From an uncultured Methylophilaceae bacterium (GTDB lineage Bacteria > Pseudomonadota > Gammaproteobacteria > Burkholderiales > Methylophilaceae): a stretch of DNA of 64,000 nt. Below, in pieces: positions 10,535 through 20,358 of the stretch. Under the pieces are notes generated by a model that was not told the DNA's origin, did no database searches, and worked only from the letters and a program-made list of their open reading frames with translations. The position numbers and the translations under genes were made by a program. Location of the stretch: contig CAIQBW010000008.1 in the NCBI GenBank assembly GCA_903870165.1, positions 30,068 to 94,067 of the forward strand, read 5' to 3'. Each line of letters opens with the position of its first letter. Within the stretch, counting starts at the first letter, position 1.

Positions 10535-11359
10535 ATGCAATTTCTCTGCGGTAGGTTTGAGCTAAATCTTTCCACGCCACGTGTCATGGGTATTGTGAAC
10601 GTCACCCCTGACTCTTTCTCTGATGGCGGAAAATTCAATACAACAGATAAAGCTGTTGCACACGCGATGGAGTTAGTAGCACAGGGGGCTGATATTTTAG
10701 ATATTGGCGGAGAGTCTACTCGTCCCGGTGCTACGCCAGTTCCTCTCGATGAAGAGCTTAATCGTGTTGTCCCTGTAATTAAGGCGTTAGCACAAGCGGG
10801 CGTTCCACTTTCCATTGATACTTATAAACCTGAAGTGATGCGCGCGGCGATTGAGGCGGGTGCTGATATTGTGAATGATGTTTGCGCTTTGCAAGAACCA
10901 AATGCGCTTGAGATCGTTGCGGCAAGCAAAGTGGGGGTATGTTTAATGCATATGCAAGGTCGTCCACAAACAATGCAGGTCGACCCGCAATATCAAGATG
11001 TGGTTGCTGAAGTCACTAGCTTTTTAGCGGCAAGATTAAAAGCCGCTGAAGCAATGGGTATTTCACGTGATCGAGTCTTGTTAGACCCTGGTTTTGGTTT
11101 TGGTAAACGAACTGCGCATAATCTGACTTTGCTTAATCACTTATCAAGTCTACAATCGTTAGGCTTGCCTTTGTTAATAGGGCTTTCACGTAAATCTTTG
11201 TTGGGTCAGGTGCTTGGCTCTGCTGCGGATGAACGCATCCATGCCAGCATTGCTGCCTCAGTAGTCTCGGTGATGAGAGGGGCGAATATTGTGCGTGTGC
11301 ACGATGTGAAGCCAACAGTGGATGCTTTAAAGATTGTTACTGCGGTGATGCAAAATTAA
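10535..11359 (+). CDS. folP: Dihydropteroate synthase
   Basis: Condenses p-aminobenzoate with dihydropterin pyrophosphate in folate synthesis; the sulfonamide target. The 274-residue TIM-barrel protein shows the two signature regions, MGIVNVTPDSFSDGGKF near the N-terminus and DIGGESTRPGATPV near residue 55, plus DIVNDVCAL and GLSRKS. It lies 83 nt after ftsH and 39 nt before glmM, the conserved ftsH-folP-glmM order. Confidence 0.97.
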   Translation: MQFLCGRFELNLSTPRVMGIVNVTPDSFSDGGKFNTTDKAVAHAMELVAQGADILDIGGESTRPGATPVPLDEELNRVVPVIKALAQAGVPLSIDTYKPEVMRAAIEAGADIVNDVCALQEPNALEIVAASKVGVCLMHMQGRPQTMQVDPQYQDVVAEVTSFLAARLKAAEAMGISRDRVLLDPGFGFGKRTAHNLTLLNHLSSLQSLGLPLLIGLSRKSLLGQVLGSAADERIHASIAASVVSVMRGANIVRVHDVKPTVDALKIVTAVMQN

Positions 11360-11398
11360 AAATACGCCTTAAAGATAGGTCTTTAGAAGATAAGCATA

Positions 11399-12757
11399 AT
11401 GGGTAAAAAATATTTCGGTACAGATGGTATTCGTGGTCGTGTTGGCACTAGCCCAATCACCCCAGAGTTCGTGATGCGTTTAGGGTATGCCGCTGGTCGT
11501 GTGCTAGCGAATGCTGACCTGCATTTAGCTAAAGATGTGCATCCAACGGTTTTGATAGGTAAAGACACTCGTATTTCGGGCTATATGCTTGAGTCAGCGT
11601 TGCAAGCTGGCCTATGTGCGGCTGGTGTGAATGTCCGGCTCACAGGCCCAATGCCGACCCCTGCCGTGGCGTATTTAACCCGTGCTTTGAGGGCGCAAGC
11701 GGGGATAGTGATTTCGGCTTCGCACAATTCTTTTGAAGATAACGGCATTAAGTTTTTCTCAAGCCTAGGCACCAAGTTGCCTGATGATATTGAGCATCAA
11801 ATAGAGGCAGAGCTTGATAAGCCAATGGAAGTCATGCCATCTGCCGCTTTAGGTCGCGTTAAGCGGATTGATGATGCGGCAGGTCGCTATGTTGAGTTTT
11901 GCAAAAGCACATTTCCTAATGACCTAGATTTGCGTGGCTTAAAGATAGTCCTTGATTGCGCCAATGGCGCTACTTACCATGTTGCGCCGCCAGTTTTTCA
12001 CGAGCTTGGTGCAGAAGTGATTGCAATCGCTAATCAGCCGAATGGTTTAAATATTAATGCCGACTCTGGCACGACACACCCCCAAGCATTATGCAAAGCG
12101 GTGGTTGAGCATCAAGCGGATTTGGGCATTGCTTTTGATGGCGATGGCGACCGCGTGATGATGGTGGATTCTGCAGGCAATCTACTCGATGGCGACCAAC
12201 TGCTTTATATCATTGCCCAGCACAGACATCAGGAGGGCATTCTTGGTGGTGGCGTTGTCGGTACACTCATGACCAATCTTGCATTGGAGCACCATTTCCA
12301 AAAGACGAAGATTGCGTTCAGCCGCGCAAAAGTGGGCGATAGACATGTCCGTGAAATGCTGGTGAAAAATGATTGGCAATTGGGCGGTGAGAACTCGGGC
12401 CACATTCTTTGCCTAGATAAACATACCAGTGGTGACGGCATTATTGCTGCACTACAAGTATTAGCTGCGCTTAACGCTCAGAACAAAACGCTGCTTGAAG
12501 TTGGCAAGTCACTCACTTTATATCCTCAGGTGCTGATTAATCTGCCTGTAAAACGGCGTATTGATATGGACAACAATCCTGCTGTGCAAGTCGTTGTCAA
12601 AAAAGCTGAGCAAGCGCTAAACGGCAATGGTCGCATCTTATTAAGAGCTTCAGGCACGGAGTTGAAATTTCGCGTGATGGTGGAAGGTGTAGATAGTGAT
12701 TTAGTTCATCAATTAGCAAAAGAGATTGCTGAAGTCGTTGCTGAAGAAGCTCAATAG
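11399..12757 (+). CDS. glmM: Phosphoglucosamine mutase
   Basis: Interconverts glucosamine-6-phosphate and glucosamine-1-phosphate for UDP-GlcNAc, peptidoglycan and LPS. The 452 residues fit the family. The phosphoserine is Ser108 in [17 protein letters not shown], the metal-binding loop is FDGDGDR, the sugar-binding loop is GENSGH, and the phosphate-binding loop is RASGTE near the C-terminus. It is the last gene of the rlmE-ftsH-folP-glmM run and ends at a shared terminator. Confidence 0.97.
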   Translation: MGKKYFGTDGIRGRVGTSPITPEFVMRLGYAAGRVLANADLHLAKDVHPTVLIGKDTRISGYMLESALQAGLCAAGVNVRLTGPMPTPAVAYLTRALRAQAGIVISASHNSFEDNGIKFFSSLGTKLPDDIEHQIEAELDKPMEVMPSAALGRVKRIDDAAGRYVEFCKSTFPNDLDLRGLKIVLDCANGATYHVAPPVFHELGAEVIAIANQPNGLNINADSGTTHPQALCKAVVEHQADLGIAFDGDGDRVMMVDSAGNLLDGDQLLYIIAQHRHQEGILGGGVVGTLMTNLALEHHFQKTKIAFSRAKVGDRHVREMLVKNDWQLGGENSGHILCLDKHTSGDGIIAALQVLAALNAQNKTLLEVGKSLTLYPQVLINLPVKRRIDMDNNPAVQVVVKKAEQALNGNGRILLRASGTELKFRVMVEGVDSDLVHQLAKEIAEVVAEEAQ

Positions 12758-12777
12758 TTTTATATCGATATTAAAAA

Positions 12778-12807
12778 TAAAAAAACCCGCTACTGCGGGT
12801 TTTTTTA
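12778..12807. terminator. Bidirectional terminator between glmM and glnS
   Basis: A perfect stem (AAAAACCCGC with GCGGGTTTTT, loop TACT) is flanked by A- and T-runs on either side, so it can end both the glmM transcript and the convergent glnS transcript. Confidence 0.9.
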
Positions 12808-12821
12808 TTGGCTAGTAGAAC

Positions 12822-14588
12822 TTACTTCTGCCAAGTGTCTTTGAGCGTTACCGTTCTATTAAATACTGGCTTGCCAGCTACGCTGTCTTTTCTATCTGCC
12901 ACAAAATAACCATGGCGTTCAAATTGAAAGCTTTCTGCAGGTTTTGCATCCTTTAAGCTTGATTCTAATTGTGCAGTAATTGTGGTGGATGAATTTGGAT
13001 TAATGTCATCCAAATAGTCACGATCGCCACTGCCCGGGTGTGCTTCTTTGAACAATCGGTCGTACATGCGAATTTCAGCCTCGTAGGCGTGATGAGCAGA
13101 CACCCAATGGATGTTGCCCTTAACCTTAACACTATCGGAGCCTGGGGTCCCTGATTTTGTGTCTGGGAGGTATTCGCAGTGCACGGTGGTGACGTTGCCG
13201 TTCGCGTCTTTCTCAAAACCCGTGCATTTCACCACATAACCATAGCGTAAACGCACTAACCCATCTGGCACTAAACGGAAAAAGCCTTTGCTTGGTTCTT
13301 CCATAAAGTCTTCGCGTTCAATCCATAGTGCTTTGGTGAGTTGTATTGTGCGTTTCCCTAGCTCTGGTTTGAGTGGGTGGTTAGGCGCAAAGCAATCTTC
13401 TGATTGGCCGTCTGGATAGTTATCAATCACCAATTTAATTGGGTCAAGTACCGCGATGCGGCGTTCTGCAGAAAGGTTGAGCGTTTCGCGCATACAGTCT
13501 TCAAGGATGGTGTATTCAATCCAAGAGTCTGACTTTGAAACGCCAATCCGGTCAGTAAATAAACGGAAGCCTTCTGGCGTATAGCCGCGACGACGTGCGC
13601 CAGCTAATGTTGGTAAGCGAGGGTCATCCCAACCAGTGACATGATTGTTTTCAACTAAATCAATTAATTTACGTTTTGAAAGTACGACGTAAGTGAGATT
13701 TAAGCGAGCAAATTCATATTGTTTTGGAAGCGGATGCGTAAGCATGCCAGCTTCAGCTAAGCGTTCTAATACCCAATCGTAGAACGGTCGCTGGTCTTCA
13801 AATTCCAGTGTGCAAATTGAGTGAGTAATGCCTTCAAACGCATCTTCAAGGGGATGTGCAAATGTGTACATGGGATAGATGCACCACTTGTCACCAGTGT
13901 TGTGGTGGTGCGCGCGTTTAATGCGGTAAATCGCTGGGTCACGCAGATTGATGTTAGGCGAAGCCATGTCGATTTTGGCACGCAGTACCATGCTGCCATC
14001 GGCATGTTTGCCATCGCGCATTTCGCGGAACTTGCTTAGATTGTCTTCAATTGAGCGGTCACGCCAAGGGGAATTTTTACCGGCTTCAGTCAACGTGCCA
14101 CGATTAATGCGCATTTCATCCGCGGATTGTTCATCCACATAAGCTTTGCCAGCGCTGATTAAGGCTTCAGCTGCTTGGTACATCATTTCAAAATAGTTAC
14201 TCGCATAATACAAATGCGATTGTCCAAAAGCATTCCAGTCGAAGCCCAGCCATTGCACCATCTCGGTGATGCTATCAACGTACTCTTGCTCTTCTTTTTC
14301 AGGATTGGTGTCATCAAAGCGCATGTGGCAAACGCCTTCGTAATCGATAGCCAAGCCGAAGTTCAAGCAAATGCTTTTTGCATGGCCAATATGCAAATAG
14401 CCGTTTGGTTCTGGCGGGAAGCGTGTACGAATTTTTGCTGGATCAGGTTGACCGGCGGCATGATGTGCAGCGTCGCCCGGTGTGCCTGCCCAGCGGCGGC
14501 TTGCGTTGGTGCCGTTTGCTAAATCACGGTCAATAATGCCGCGAATAAAATTAGATGCGGGCGCGATCGGTGTTTTTTCTGATGACAT
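12822..14588 (-). CDS. glnS: Glutaminyl-tRNA synthetase
   Basis: Charges tRNA-Gln with glutamine. The class I signatures are present: PPEPNGYLHIGHAKS (HIGH motif) and VLSKRKL (KMSKS equivalent), followed by a two-barrel anticodon-binding region ending in the usual FNRTVTLKDTW. I prefer ATG 14588 (MSSEKTP) to an in-frame ATG at 14627, because homologues begin a few residues before NFIRGIID and the extra 13 residues are low-complexity, encoded by an ATTTAATCT-like repeat. No strong ribosome binding site is seen at either start. Confidence 0.95.
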   Translation of the reverse strand: MSSEKTPIAPASNFIRGIIDRDLANGTNASRRWAGTPGDAAHHAAGQPDPAKIRTRFPPEPNGYLHIGHAKSICLNFGLAIDYEGVCHMRFDDTNPEKEEQEYVDSITEMVQWLGFDWNAFGQSHLYYASNYFEMMYQAAEALISAGKAYVDEQSADEMRINRGTLTEAGKNSPWRDRSIEDNLSKFREMRDGKHADGSMVLRAKIDMASPNINLRDPAIYRIKRAHHHNTGDKWCIYPMYTFAHPLEDAFEGITHSICTLEFEDQRPFYDWVLERLAEAGMLTHPLPKQYEFARLNLTYVVLSKRKLIDLVENNHVTGWDDPRLPTLAGARRRGYTPEGFRLFTDRIGVSKSDSWIEYTILEDCMRETLNLSAERRIAVLDPIKLVIDNYPDGQSEDCFAPNHPLKPELGKRTIQLTKALWIEREDFMEEPSKGFFRLVPDGLVRLRYGYVVKCTGFEKDANGNVTTVHCEYLPDTKSGTPGSDSVKVKGNIHWVSAHHAYEAEIRMYDRLFKEAHPGSGDRDYLDDINPNSSTTITAQLESSLKDAKPAESFQFERHGYFVADRKDSVAGKPVFNRTVTLKDTWQK

Positions 14589-14703
14589 AGTAAATATATT
14601 AAATAGATTAAATAGATTAACCATCATTTTACACCGTGAGACGCTTTACGTGGCGTGTTCCTTCATGATGTCGGTGATAAGCCATGCTAAACTCTCGTTC
14701 AAT

Positions 14704-15723
14704 ATGATTAACGCACTGACATTCCCAATTTTGCGCTTACTTGCTGATGGCCGATTTCACTCAGGTGAGGACATCGCTCAGCATTTTAAGGTGACGCGCA
14801 CCACTGTCTGGAGCGCAGTTCAAGAAGCCCAGTCATTGGGTGTTGAGGTGTTTTCGGTGCGTGGTCGAGGATATAAACTGCCCGAACCAATTGTCATGCT
14901 CAATCAAGAAGAAATTCTGAATGCCATCGGTCAAGAACGTGCTTGGTTTAAGTTGGAAGTGCACGATACGCTTGAATCGACCAATACCTATTTAATGAAG
15001 AAAGCCAACCAAAGCCAAGTACAAATGCTGGGTGGGCAAGTTGCAGCACACGCGACTTGTGTGGTGACGGAATTACAAACAGCTGGAAAAGGCCGCAGAG
15101 GCCGTGCATGGCAGGCTGGGTTAGGTGCCAGTTTAACTTTCTCGCTATTGTGGCGTTTCCAAATGGGCGCATCAGCGCTTTCTGGGTTGAGTTTGGCGGT
15201 GGGTGTGGCTTTGATTCGCGCATTTCGAACATTGGGTATTTCAAATGCAAAACTCAAGTGGCCAAATGATGTGCTGATCGAAACGCCGGCGGGAAAACAA
15301 AAATTAGCGGGTATCTTAATTGAGCTACAGGGCGATATGGATGGCCCAAGCGCGGCAGTGATTGGGGTGGGCATTAATCTTCGCTTGCCTGAAAACGTCG
15401 CACGTAATATCGACCAGCCATTTACAGATGTTTATAACATTAAGCCTGAGGCGGCGAACCCTAACCTCTTGCTTGGCACTGTGCTTAAACATATGGCTGA
15501 AGTCTTGAGCGCTTTTGAGCAAAATGGCTTTGAAGCCCTGCGCGAGGAGTGGATGCAATACCATGCTTATCATCATCAGTCTGTGGGCATGTTGATGCCT
15601 GATGGCCGTGAAGTCTTAGGTGAGGTGATTGGCGTTGCGAGTGATGGTATTTTGCTGGTGAATACACCACAAGGTGAGCAGCGTTTTTCAGCAGGTGAAA
15701 TTAGTTTAAGAGGTGTCTCGTAA
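14704..15723 (+). CDS. birA: Biotin-[acetyl-CoA-carboxylase] ligase, with N-terminal HTH
   Basis: Activates biotin and attaches it to the carboxyl-carrier protein; the HTH suggests a bifunctional ligase/repressor. From ATG 14704 the first 60 residues form a winged HTH (GRFHSGEDIAQHFKVTRTTVW). The catalytic part has GKGRRGRAW and KWPNDV, then a C-terminal SH3-like domain. The frame is open much further upstream but that stretch overlaps glnS antisense and does not look like BirA. The stop overlaps the coaX ATG by one base. Confidence 0.93.
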   Translation: MINALTFPILRLLADGRFHSGEDIAQHFKVTRTTVWSAVQEAQSLGVEVFSVRGRGYKLPEPIVMLNQEEILNAIGQERAWFKLEVHDTLESTNTYLMKKANQSQVQMLGGQVAAHATCVVTELQTAGKGRRGRAWQAGLGASLTFSLLWRFQMGASALSGLSLAVGVALIRAFRTLGISNAKLKWPNDVLIETPAGKQKLAGILIELQGDMDGPSAAVIGVGINLRLPENVARNIDQPFTDVYNIKPEAANPNLLLGTVLKHMAEVLSAFEQNGFEALREEWMQYHAYHHQSVGMLMPDGREVLGEVIGVASDGILLVNTPQGEQRFSAGEISLRGVS

Positions 15724-16463
15724 TGTTAGCAATAGACTCTGGCAATACACGCACCAAGTGGGCGGTATTTACCGATGATGGCCGTATTCAAGATGCTGGT
15801 GTTTGCTTAAACGCCGAGCTTGCAGGGTTTGTAATGCCTGCAAGCTGGAAATCTTGCAAACGTGCCATTGTTGCTAATGTGGCAGGTGAGGACGTTGCTG
15901 TAAGCATTACGGCATTATTAAAAAAAGCAGAGATTGCTTTTGTGTGGGCGAAAGCTCAGGCTGAAATGCTAGGCTTGCTGAACAAATACGAAAAGCCAGA
16001 AAGCTTAGGCGTTGACCGCTGGGCTGCCTTAGTTGCATCATTTAAACGGTATCTCAATCAGCCAGCTTGCTTGGTGGTGAATGCGGGAACAGCCCTTACT
16101 ATTGATGCCATCTATCAGAACGCTTTTATTGGGGGCCTGATCGTGCCAGGTTTTAGCATGATGCAGAATGCTTTATTGCAAAATACAGCAACGGTTAATC
16201 CACAAAACGGTCAAGCTAAAACCTTTCCGCTCAGCACTGCTGATGCGAGTTATAGCGGCGTTTTAACAGCGATTGTAGGCGCAATTGTGATGCAGGCAGA
16301 TAAACTGGAATCGCATTGCCAAGATGTACCAACGGTTGTGATGACGGGTGGCGATGCGGTTATGCTCATGCCTATTTTGACGCAAGTATTTGGCGCAAAG
16401 CCTGTGCTGGCTGAACATTTAGTGTTAGAAGGTTTGTATTTGATGGGGAGTACAAAAGCATGA
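15723..16463 (+). CDS. coaX: Type III pantothenate kinase
   Basis: Phosphorylates pantothenate in the first step of CoA synthesis. The 246 residues carry the ASKHA-fold motifs of the type III enzyme: AIDSGNTRTKWAVF at the N-terminus, LGVDRWAALVA near residue 98 and VNAGTALTID near residue 120. Start and stop overlap with birA (TAATG), showing translational coupling; its own stop overlaps the next small gene by four bases (ATGA). Confidence 0.96.
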   Translation: MLAIDSGNTRTKWAVFTDDGRIQDAGVCLNAELAGFVMPASWKSCKRAIVANVAGEDVAVSITALLKKAEIAFVWAKAQAEMLGLLNKYEKPESLGVDRWAALVASFKRYLNQPACLVVNAGTALTIDAIYQNAFIGGLIVPGFSMMQNALLQNTATVNPQNGQAKTFPLSTADASYSGVLTAIVGAIVMQADKLESHCQDVPTVVMTGGDAVMLMPILTQVFGAKPVLAEHLVLEGLYLMGSTKA

Positions 16464-16648
16464 GACGTCATGTGATTCTTTTGGTTTTGTTAAACATCAT
16501 TATTTTTGCCTACTTTGAATGGCCAGATGCCGCTTCAAATAATGCACGTCAAGCTTTGCCAGAATTAAATCCTAACAAAATTCAGTTGCTGAGCGACACG
16601 CAGCTTAAAGCTTTGCCAGCAGTTAAAGTCACCTCAGCTAGTGAGTAA
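16460..16648 (+). CDS. Small membrane-anchored protein, looks like the N-terminus of a SPOR-type protein
   Basis: A 62-residue protein with one N-terminal membrane segment (about residues 5-20) and a short periplasmic tail. ATG overlaps the coaX stop (ATGA), so it is translationally coupled. The motif [13 protein letters not shown] after the membrane segment resembles the linker of SPOR-domain proteins encoded after coaX in other betaproteobacteria, but there is no SPOR domain here; the frame stops after KVTSASE. It could be a truncated relic or a genuinely short protein. Confidence 0.6.
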   Translation: MRRHVILLVLLNIIIFAYFEWPDAASNNARQALPELNPNKIQLLSDTQLKALPAVKVTSASE

Positions 16649-16653
16649 ATGAT

Positions 16654-17133
16654 ATGAGCATTTCTATTGAAACACGTCCTCCATTCCCCCCGTTTACTCG
16701 CGAAACTGCAATCCAAAAAGTACGGATGGCTGAGGATGGTTGGAATAACCGCAGCCCAGAAAAAGTGGCTTTGGCTTATACCGTGGATACTATGTGGAGG
16801 AACCGAAATGAATTCCCCCGAGGCCGCGTCGAGATAGTTGAGTTCTTAAAGCGTAAATGGGCTAAAGAGCATGAATATCGATTGATTAAGGAACTGTGGG
16901 CGTTTGAAGGTAACCGGATTGCGGTACGCTTTGCCTATGAGTGGCATGATGATGCAGGCCAGTGGTGGCGCTCATATGGCAACGAGAATTGGGAGTTTGA
17001 TGAGAACGGCCTGATGCAAAAACGCTATGCGAGCATTAATGATTTAGCGATTGAAGAATCAGACCGTTTATTTCATTGGCCGCAGGGAAGGCGGCCCGAT
17101 GATCACAAAGGGCTCTCAGAATTAGGATTGTGA
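16654..17133 (+). CDS. DUF1348 / NTF2-like protein
   Basis: A 159-residue protein rich in Trp, with R-N-R-x-E-F-P-x-G-R and the block [19 protein letters not shown], the signature of the DUF1348 family (SnoaL/NTF2-like fold). Family members are found in many bacteria and fungi and have no firmly assigned reaction. It follows the small SPOR-like gene by 5 nt and so may share the birA-coaX transcript. A terminator follows. Confidence 0.85.
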   Translation: MSISIETRPPFPPFTRETAIQKVRMAEDGWNNRSPEKVALAYTVDTMWRNRNEFPRGRVEIVEFLKRKWAKEHEYRLIKELWAFEGNRIAVRFAYEWHDDAGQWWRSYGNENWEFDENGLMQKRYASINDLAIEESDRLFHWPQGRRPDDHKGLSELGL

Positions 17134-17138
17134 GCAAT

Positions 17139-17167
17139 AAAAAGGAGGCTTTAGGCCTCCTTTTTAA
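17139..17167. terminator. Terminator between the DUF1348 gene and lpdA
   Basis: GGAGGC (17144-17149) pairs with GCCTCC (17155-17160), extended by A- and T-runs on either side, so it can serve both convergent transcripts (birA run and the pyruvate dehydrogenase operon). Confidence 0.9.
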
Positions 17168-17176
17168 TTAACGCGA

Positions 17177-18967
17177 TTACCTTTTCTTAATATATAAATC
17201 AGTAATCGTGCCTTCTTTCATTTCAGCCGCAAAACACACAGTCTCTGAAAGCGTTGGGTGAGCATGAATCGTTAAGCCTAAGTCATGGGCATCTGCACCC
17301 ATTTCAATCGCCAACACAGCTTCCGCAAGCAATTCTCCAGCATTTACGCCAACAATGCCGGCACCAATCACGCGGTGTGTGTCTTTATCGAAAATCAGCT
17401 TCGTTGAGCCCTCGGTGCGTGCAATGGAAAGCGCACGTCCACTAGCCGCCCAAGGGAAGCTGGCTTTTTCAATCGCAATCCCTTTGGCTTTCGCTTCAGT
17501 CTCTGTCATGCCAGCCCAAGCTACTTCCGGGTCGGTATAAGCGACCGATGGTATGACTAAAGCTTGGAATTCAACCTTATGACCGGCAATCACTTCAGCC
17601 GCTACTTTGCCTTCGTGTGTCGCTTTGTGCGCTAGCATCGGCTGGCCGACAATATCGCCAATCGCGAAAATGTGCGGCACGTTAGTGCGCATTTGTTTGT
17701 CGACATTGATAAAGCCACGCTCATCAACCGCCACGCCTGCATTCTCAGCGCCAATATTGAGGCCGTTAGGACGACGACCAATTGATACTAGTACGCGGTC
17801 ATAAATTTCCACGCCTTTAGGTGCTTCGGTGTTGCCGTTGACGCCTTCAAAGCTCACATAGATGCCGTCTTTTTTAGCTTCGATATTCGCTACTTTGGTA
17901 TTGAGCATAATCGCTTCAAAACGCTTTTCCATCCGCTTTTGTAATGGACGCACTAAGTCGCGGTCGCAACCTTGAATAAGGCCATCAGTAAATTCTACTA
18001 CGCTAACCTTTGAGCCAAGCGCATCGTAAACAGTCCCCATTTCAAGGCCGATGATGCCGCCGCCAATGACGAGCATGCGTTTTGGCACATCAGCCAAGGC
18101 TAATGCCCCGGTTGAGTCCATGATGCGTTCATCATCTGGTGCGCCAGGAAATTTGGTGGCTTGTGAGCCCGCTGCAATAATCGCATTTTCAAAGCCAACT
18201 TTTGTGACTTTGCCATCCGCGCCTGTGACAGCGATTTGGTGCGGGCTGGTGAATTTACCTAAGCCTTGTACCACAGTTACTTCACGTTTTTTCGCCATCG
18301 CTGCTAAACCACCTGTGAGCTTGCCTACAACGTCGTTGGCTTTCCATGTGCGGAGTTGTTCAAGGTCGACATTGGCCTTACCAAAAGATACGCCGTGATG
18401 TGCTGTTTCTTCTGCTTCCGTAATCACTTTGGCCGTGTGCAAAAGTGCTTTAGATGGAATACATCCAACGTTTAAGCAAACGCCGCCTAGTGTTGAATAG
18501 CGCTCGATTAAGACGACTTTTTTGCCTAAGTCAGCGGCGCGGAAAGCAGCGGTGTAGCCGCCAGGGCCGGAGCCAAGCACAACGACTTCACAAGTGATGT
18601 CATTGTCGCCTTGAGGTGCTGCGGGTGTTGGCGCCCTTACTGATGGGCTTGCTGGCGCACTTTTTGGTGGTGCAGCAGGTTCAGCTTTTGGGGTCTCTGT
18701 ATTAGCTGTTGTGGCTTTCGCGCCAGCCTCTGCTTCTAGCACCAGGATGAGTGTGCCTTTAGCGACTTTGTCGCCTACTTTAATTTTAATTTCTTTGACC
18801 ACGCCAGCATCTGAAGATGGAATATCCATCGATGCTTTGTCTGACTCAAGCGTGATTAAAGAATCTTCTTTTGCAATGGTGTCGCCTACTTTAACCAATA
18901 CCTCGATAACGTCAACGCTATCGAAGTTGCCAATATCAGGGACGATGACTTCTACTAAATTGCTCAT
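17177..18967 (-). CDS. lpdA: Dihydrolipoyl dehydrogenase (E3) with N-terminal lipoyl domain
   Basis: Reoxidises dihydrolipoamide of the pyruvate dehydrogenase complex with NAD. The 596 residues exceed the usual 470 because of an N-terminal lipoyl domain (about 1-80, lipoyl Lys in ESDKASMDI) and an Ala/Pro linker. The flavoprotein part has the FAD loop [15 protein letters not shown], redox pair [13 protein letters not shown], the NAD loop [10 protein letters not shown] and the C-terminal HAHPTLSE dimer/base segment. Nine nt after aceF, it is the third gene of aceE-aceF-lpdA. Lipoyl-E3 is known in Neisseria and related betaproteobacteria. Confidence 0.97.
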   Translation of the reverse strand: MSNLVEVIVPDIGNFDSVDVIEVLVKVGDTIAKEDSLITLESDKASMDIPSSDAGVVKEIKIKVGDKVAKGTLILVLEAEAGAKATTANTETPKAEPAAPPKSAPASPSVRAPTPAAPQGDNDITCEVVVLGSGPGGYTAAFRAADLGKKVVLIERYSTLGGVCLNVGCIPSKALLHTAKVITEAEETAHHGVSFGKANVDLEQLRTWKANDVVGKLTGGLAAMAKKREVTVVQGLGKFTSPHQIAVTGADGKVTKVGFENAIIAAGSQATKFPGAPDDERIMDSTGALALADVPKRMLVIGGGIIGLEMGTVYDALGSKVSVVEFTDGLIQGCDRDLVRPLQKRMEKRFEAIMLNTKVANIEAKKDGIYVSFEGVNGNTEAPKGVEIYDRVLVSIGRRPNGLNIGAENAGVAVDERGFINVDKQMRTNVPHIFAIGDIVGQPMLAHKATHEGKVAAEVIAGHKVEFQALVIPSVAYTDPEVAWAGMTETEAKAKGIAIEKASFPWAASGRALSIARTEGSTKLIFDKDTHRVIGAGIVGVNAGELLAEAVLAIEMGADAHDLGLTIHAHPTLSETVCFAAEMKEGTITDLYIKKR

Positions 18968-18976
18968 GCCAACCCC

Positions 18977-20311
18977 TTAAAGTAACAAGCGACGAACGTC
19001 GGACAACATCATGCGCAAGTGGCTAGTGAAACGCGCGCCATCTGCACCGTCAATCACGCGGTGGTCGTATGAAAGAGACATTGGCAAGATGAGGCGTGGC
19101 TCAAAGCCAACTGTTTCTTTGTTGTAAACAGGTTGGAATGTTGAGCGTGAAACGCCCAAAATCGCCACTTCAGGGCAATTGATAATTGGCGTAAACATGG
19201 TGCCGCCAATTCCGCCCAAGCTAGAAATAGTGAAGCAACCGCCTTGCATTTCTTCAATCTTCAACTTACGTTCACGGGCTTTACCAGACAAGTCTGCCAA
19301 GTCACGCGCAATATCGAGCACATCTTTTTTATCGACATCCCGCACCACAGGGACTACCAAGCCGTCTGGCGTGTCGCAAGCAAAGCCAACGTTGAAGTAT
19401 TGCTTCATAATCAAGCTTTCGCCATCTGCTGAAAGCGATGCGTTAAAGTTCGGGTAAGTCCTAAGCGCATTCACAACAGCTTTCATCAAGAAAGCGAGTA
19501 GCGTTAATTTAGCGCCACGTTTTTCAGCGTCAGCTAACATCGACTTACGGAATTCTTCCAAGTCGGTAATGTCAGCTTCGTCGAATTGCGTCACATGAGG
19601 CGCAGTCACCCAGTTGCGGTGCAAGTTTGCGCCAGATAATTTCTTGATGCGTGAAAGTGGTTTGTTTTCAATTTCGCCAAACTGACTAAAATCAATCACT
19701 GGCATTGCCAATGTGGTTAAACCAGACCCCATATTTTCAGAGCGCGGTTTTGCAAGTTCGCCTTTGACAAAGGCTTGCACGTCCTCTTGGCTAATGCGGT
19801 TTTTAGGGCCGGTGCCACGCACCAAGCTTAAGTTCACACCGAGTTCACGTGCGAATTTACGTACCGATGGACTCGCGTGTGCCAATTTACCATCTGCAGC
19901 CACTGCGCTTGCACCAATTGGATTAGGCGTGGCTTGTGGTTGAATGACTTTAGGCACTTCAGGCACAGGGCGTGATGGCTCTGGAATGGCGACTGGTTTT
20001 TCGTCAACCGTTACAGTAGCAACCACAGGCGTTGTGCTTGGCTGTGCGGCTGGCTTTTCTGCAGGCGCATCCTCGGATGCGTTTAGCGTTAAAATTAAAC
20101 CGCCTTGCGCTGCTTTGTCGCCCACTTTCATGCTGATACTTTTGACTACGCCACCGAATGGCGCAGGGATGTCCATTGACGCTTTGTCAGATTCTAAAGT
20201 GATGAGTGAGTCATCTTTTGCAACAGTGTCGCCTTCTTTTACAAGGAATTCGATGACGTCAACGCTATCAAAGTTACCAATATCCGGGACAAGAACTTCT
20301 TTAATTGCCAT
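18977..20311 (-). CDS. aceF: Pyruvate dehydrogenase E2, dihydrolipoyl acetyltransferase
   Basis: Transfers acetyl groups to CoA in the pyruvate dehydrogenase core. One lipoyl domain (about 1-75, Lys in ESDKASMDI), a Pro/Ala/Val linker, a peripheral-subunit-binding domain (SPSVRKFARELGVNL to ISQEDVQAFV) and a catalytic domain ending with SYDHRVIDGADG. With 444 residues it has one lipoyl domain, fewer than the two or three often found; the second is on LpdA. Its lipoyl domain is nearly identical to the LpdA one over the first 50 residues. Confidence 0.97.
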   Translation of the reverse strand: MAIKEVLVPDIGNFDSVDVIEFLVKEGDTVAKDDSLITLESDKASMDIPAPFGGVVKSISMKVGDKAAQGGLILTLNASEDAPAEKPAAQPSTTPVVATVTVDEKPVAIPEPSRPVPEVPKVIQPQATPNPIGASAVAADGKLAHASPSVRKFARELGVNLSLVRGTGPKNRISQEDVQAFVKGELAKPRSENMGSGLTTLAMPVIDFSQFGEIENKPLSRIKKLSGANLHRNWVTAPHVTQFDEADITDLEEFRKSMLADAEKRGAKLTLLAFLMKAVVNALRTYPNFNASLSADGESLIMKQYFNVGFACDTPDGLVVPVVRDVDKKDVLDIARDLADLSGKARERKLKIEEMQGGCFTISSLGGIGGTMFTPIINCPEVAILGVSRSTFQPVYNKETVGFEPRLILPMSLSYDHRVIDGADGARFTSHLRMMLSDVRRLLL

Positions 20312-20358
20312 GCTGTTATTCCTTAAGAGAGTCTTCTCTGTGTAAGCTAAATTGCTGC

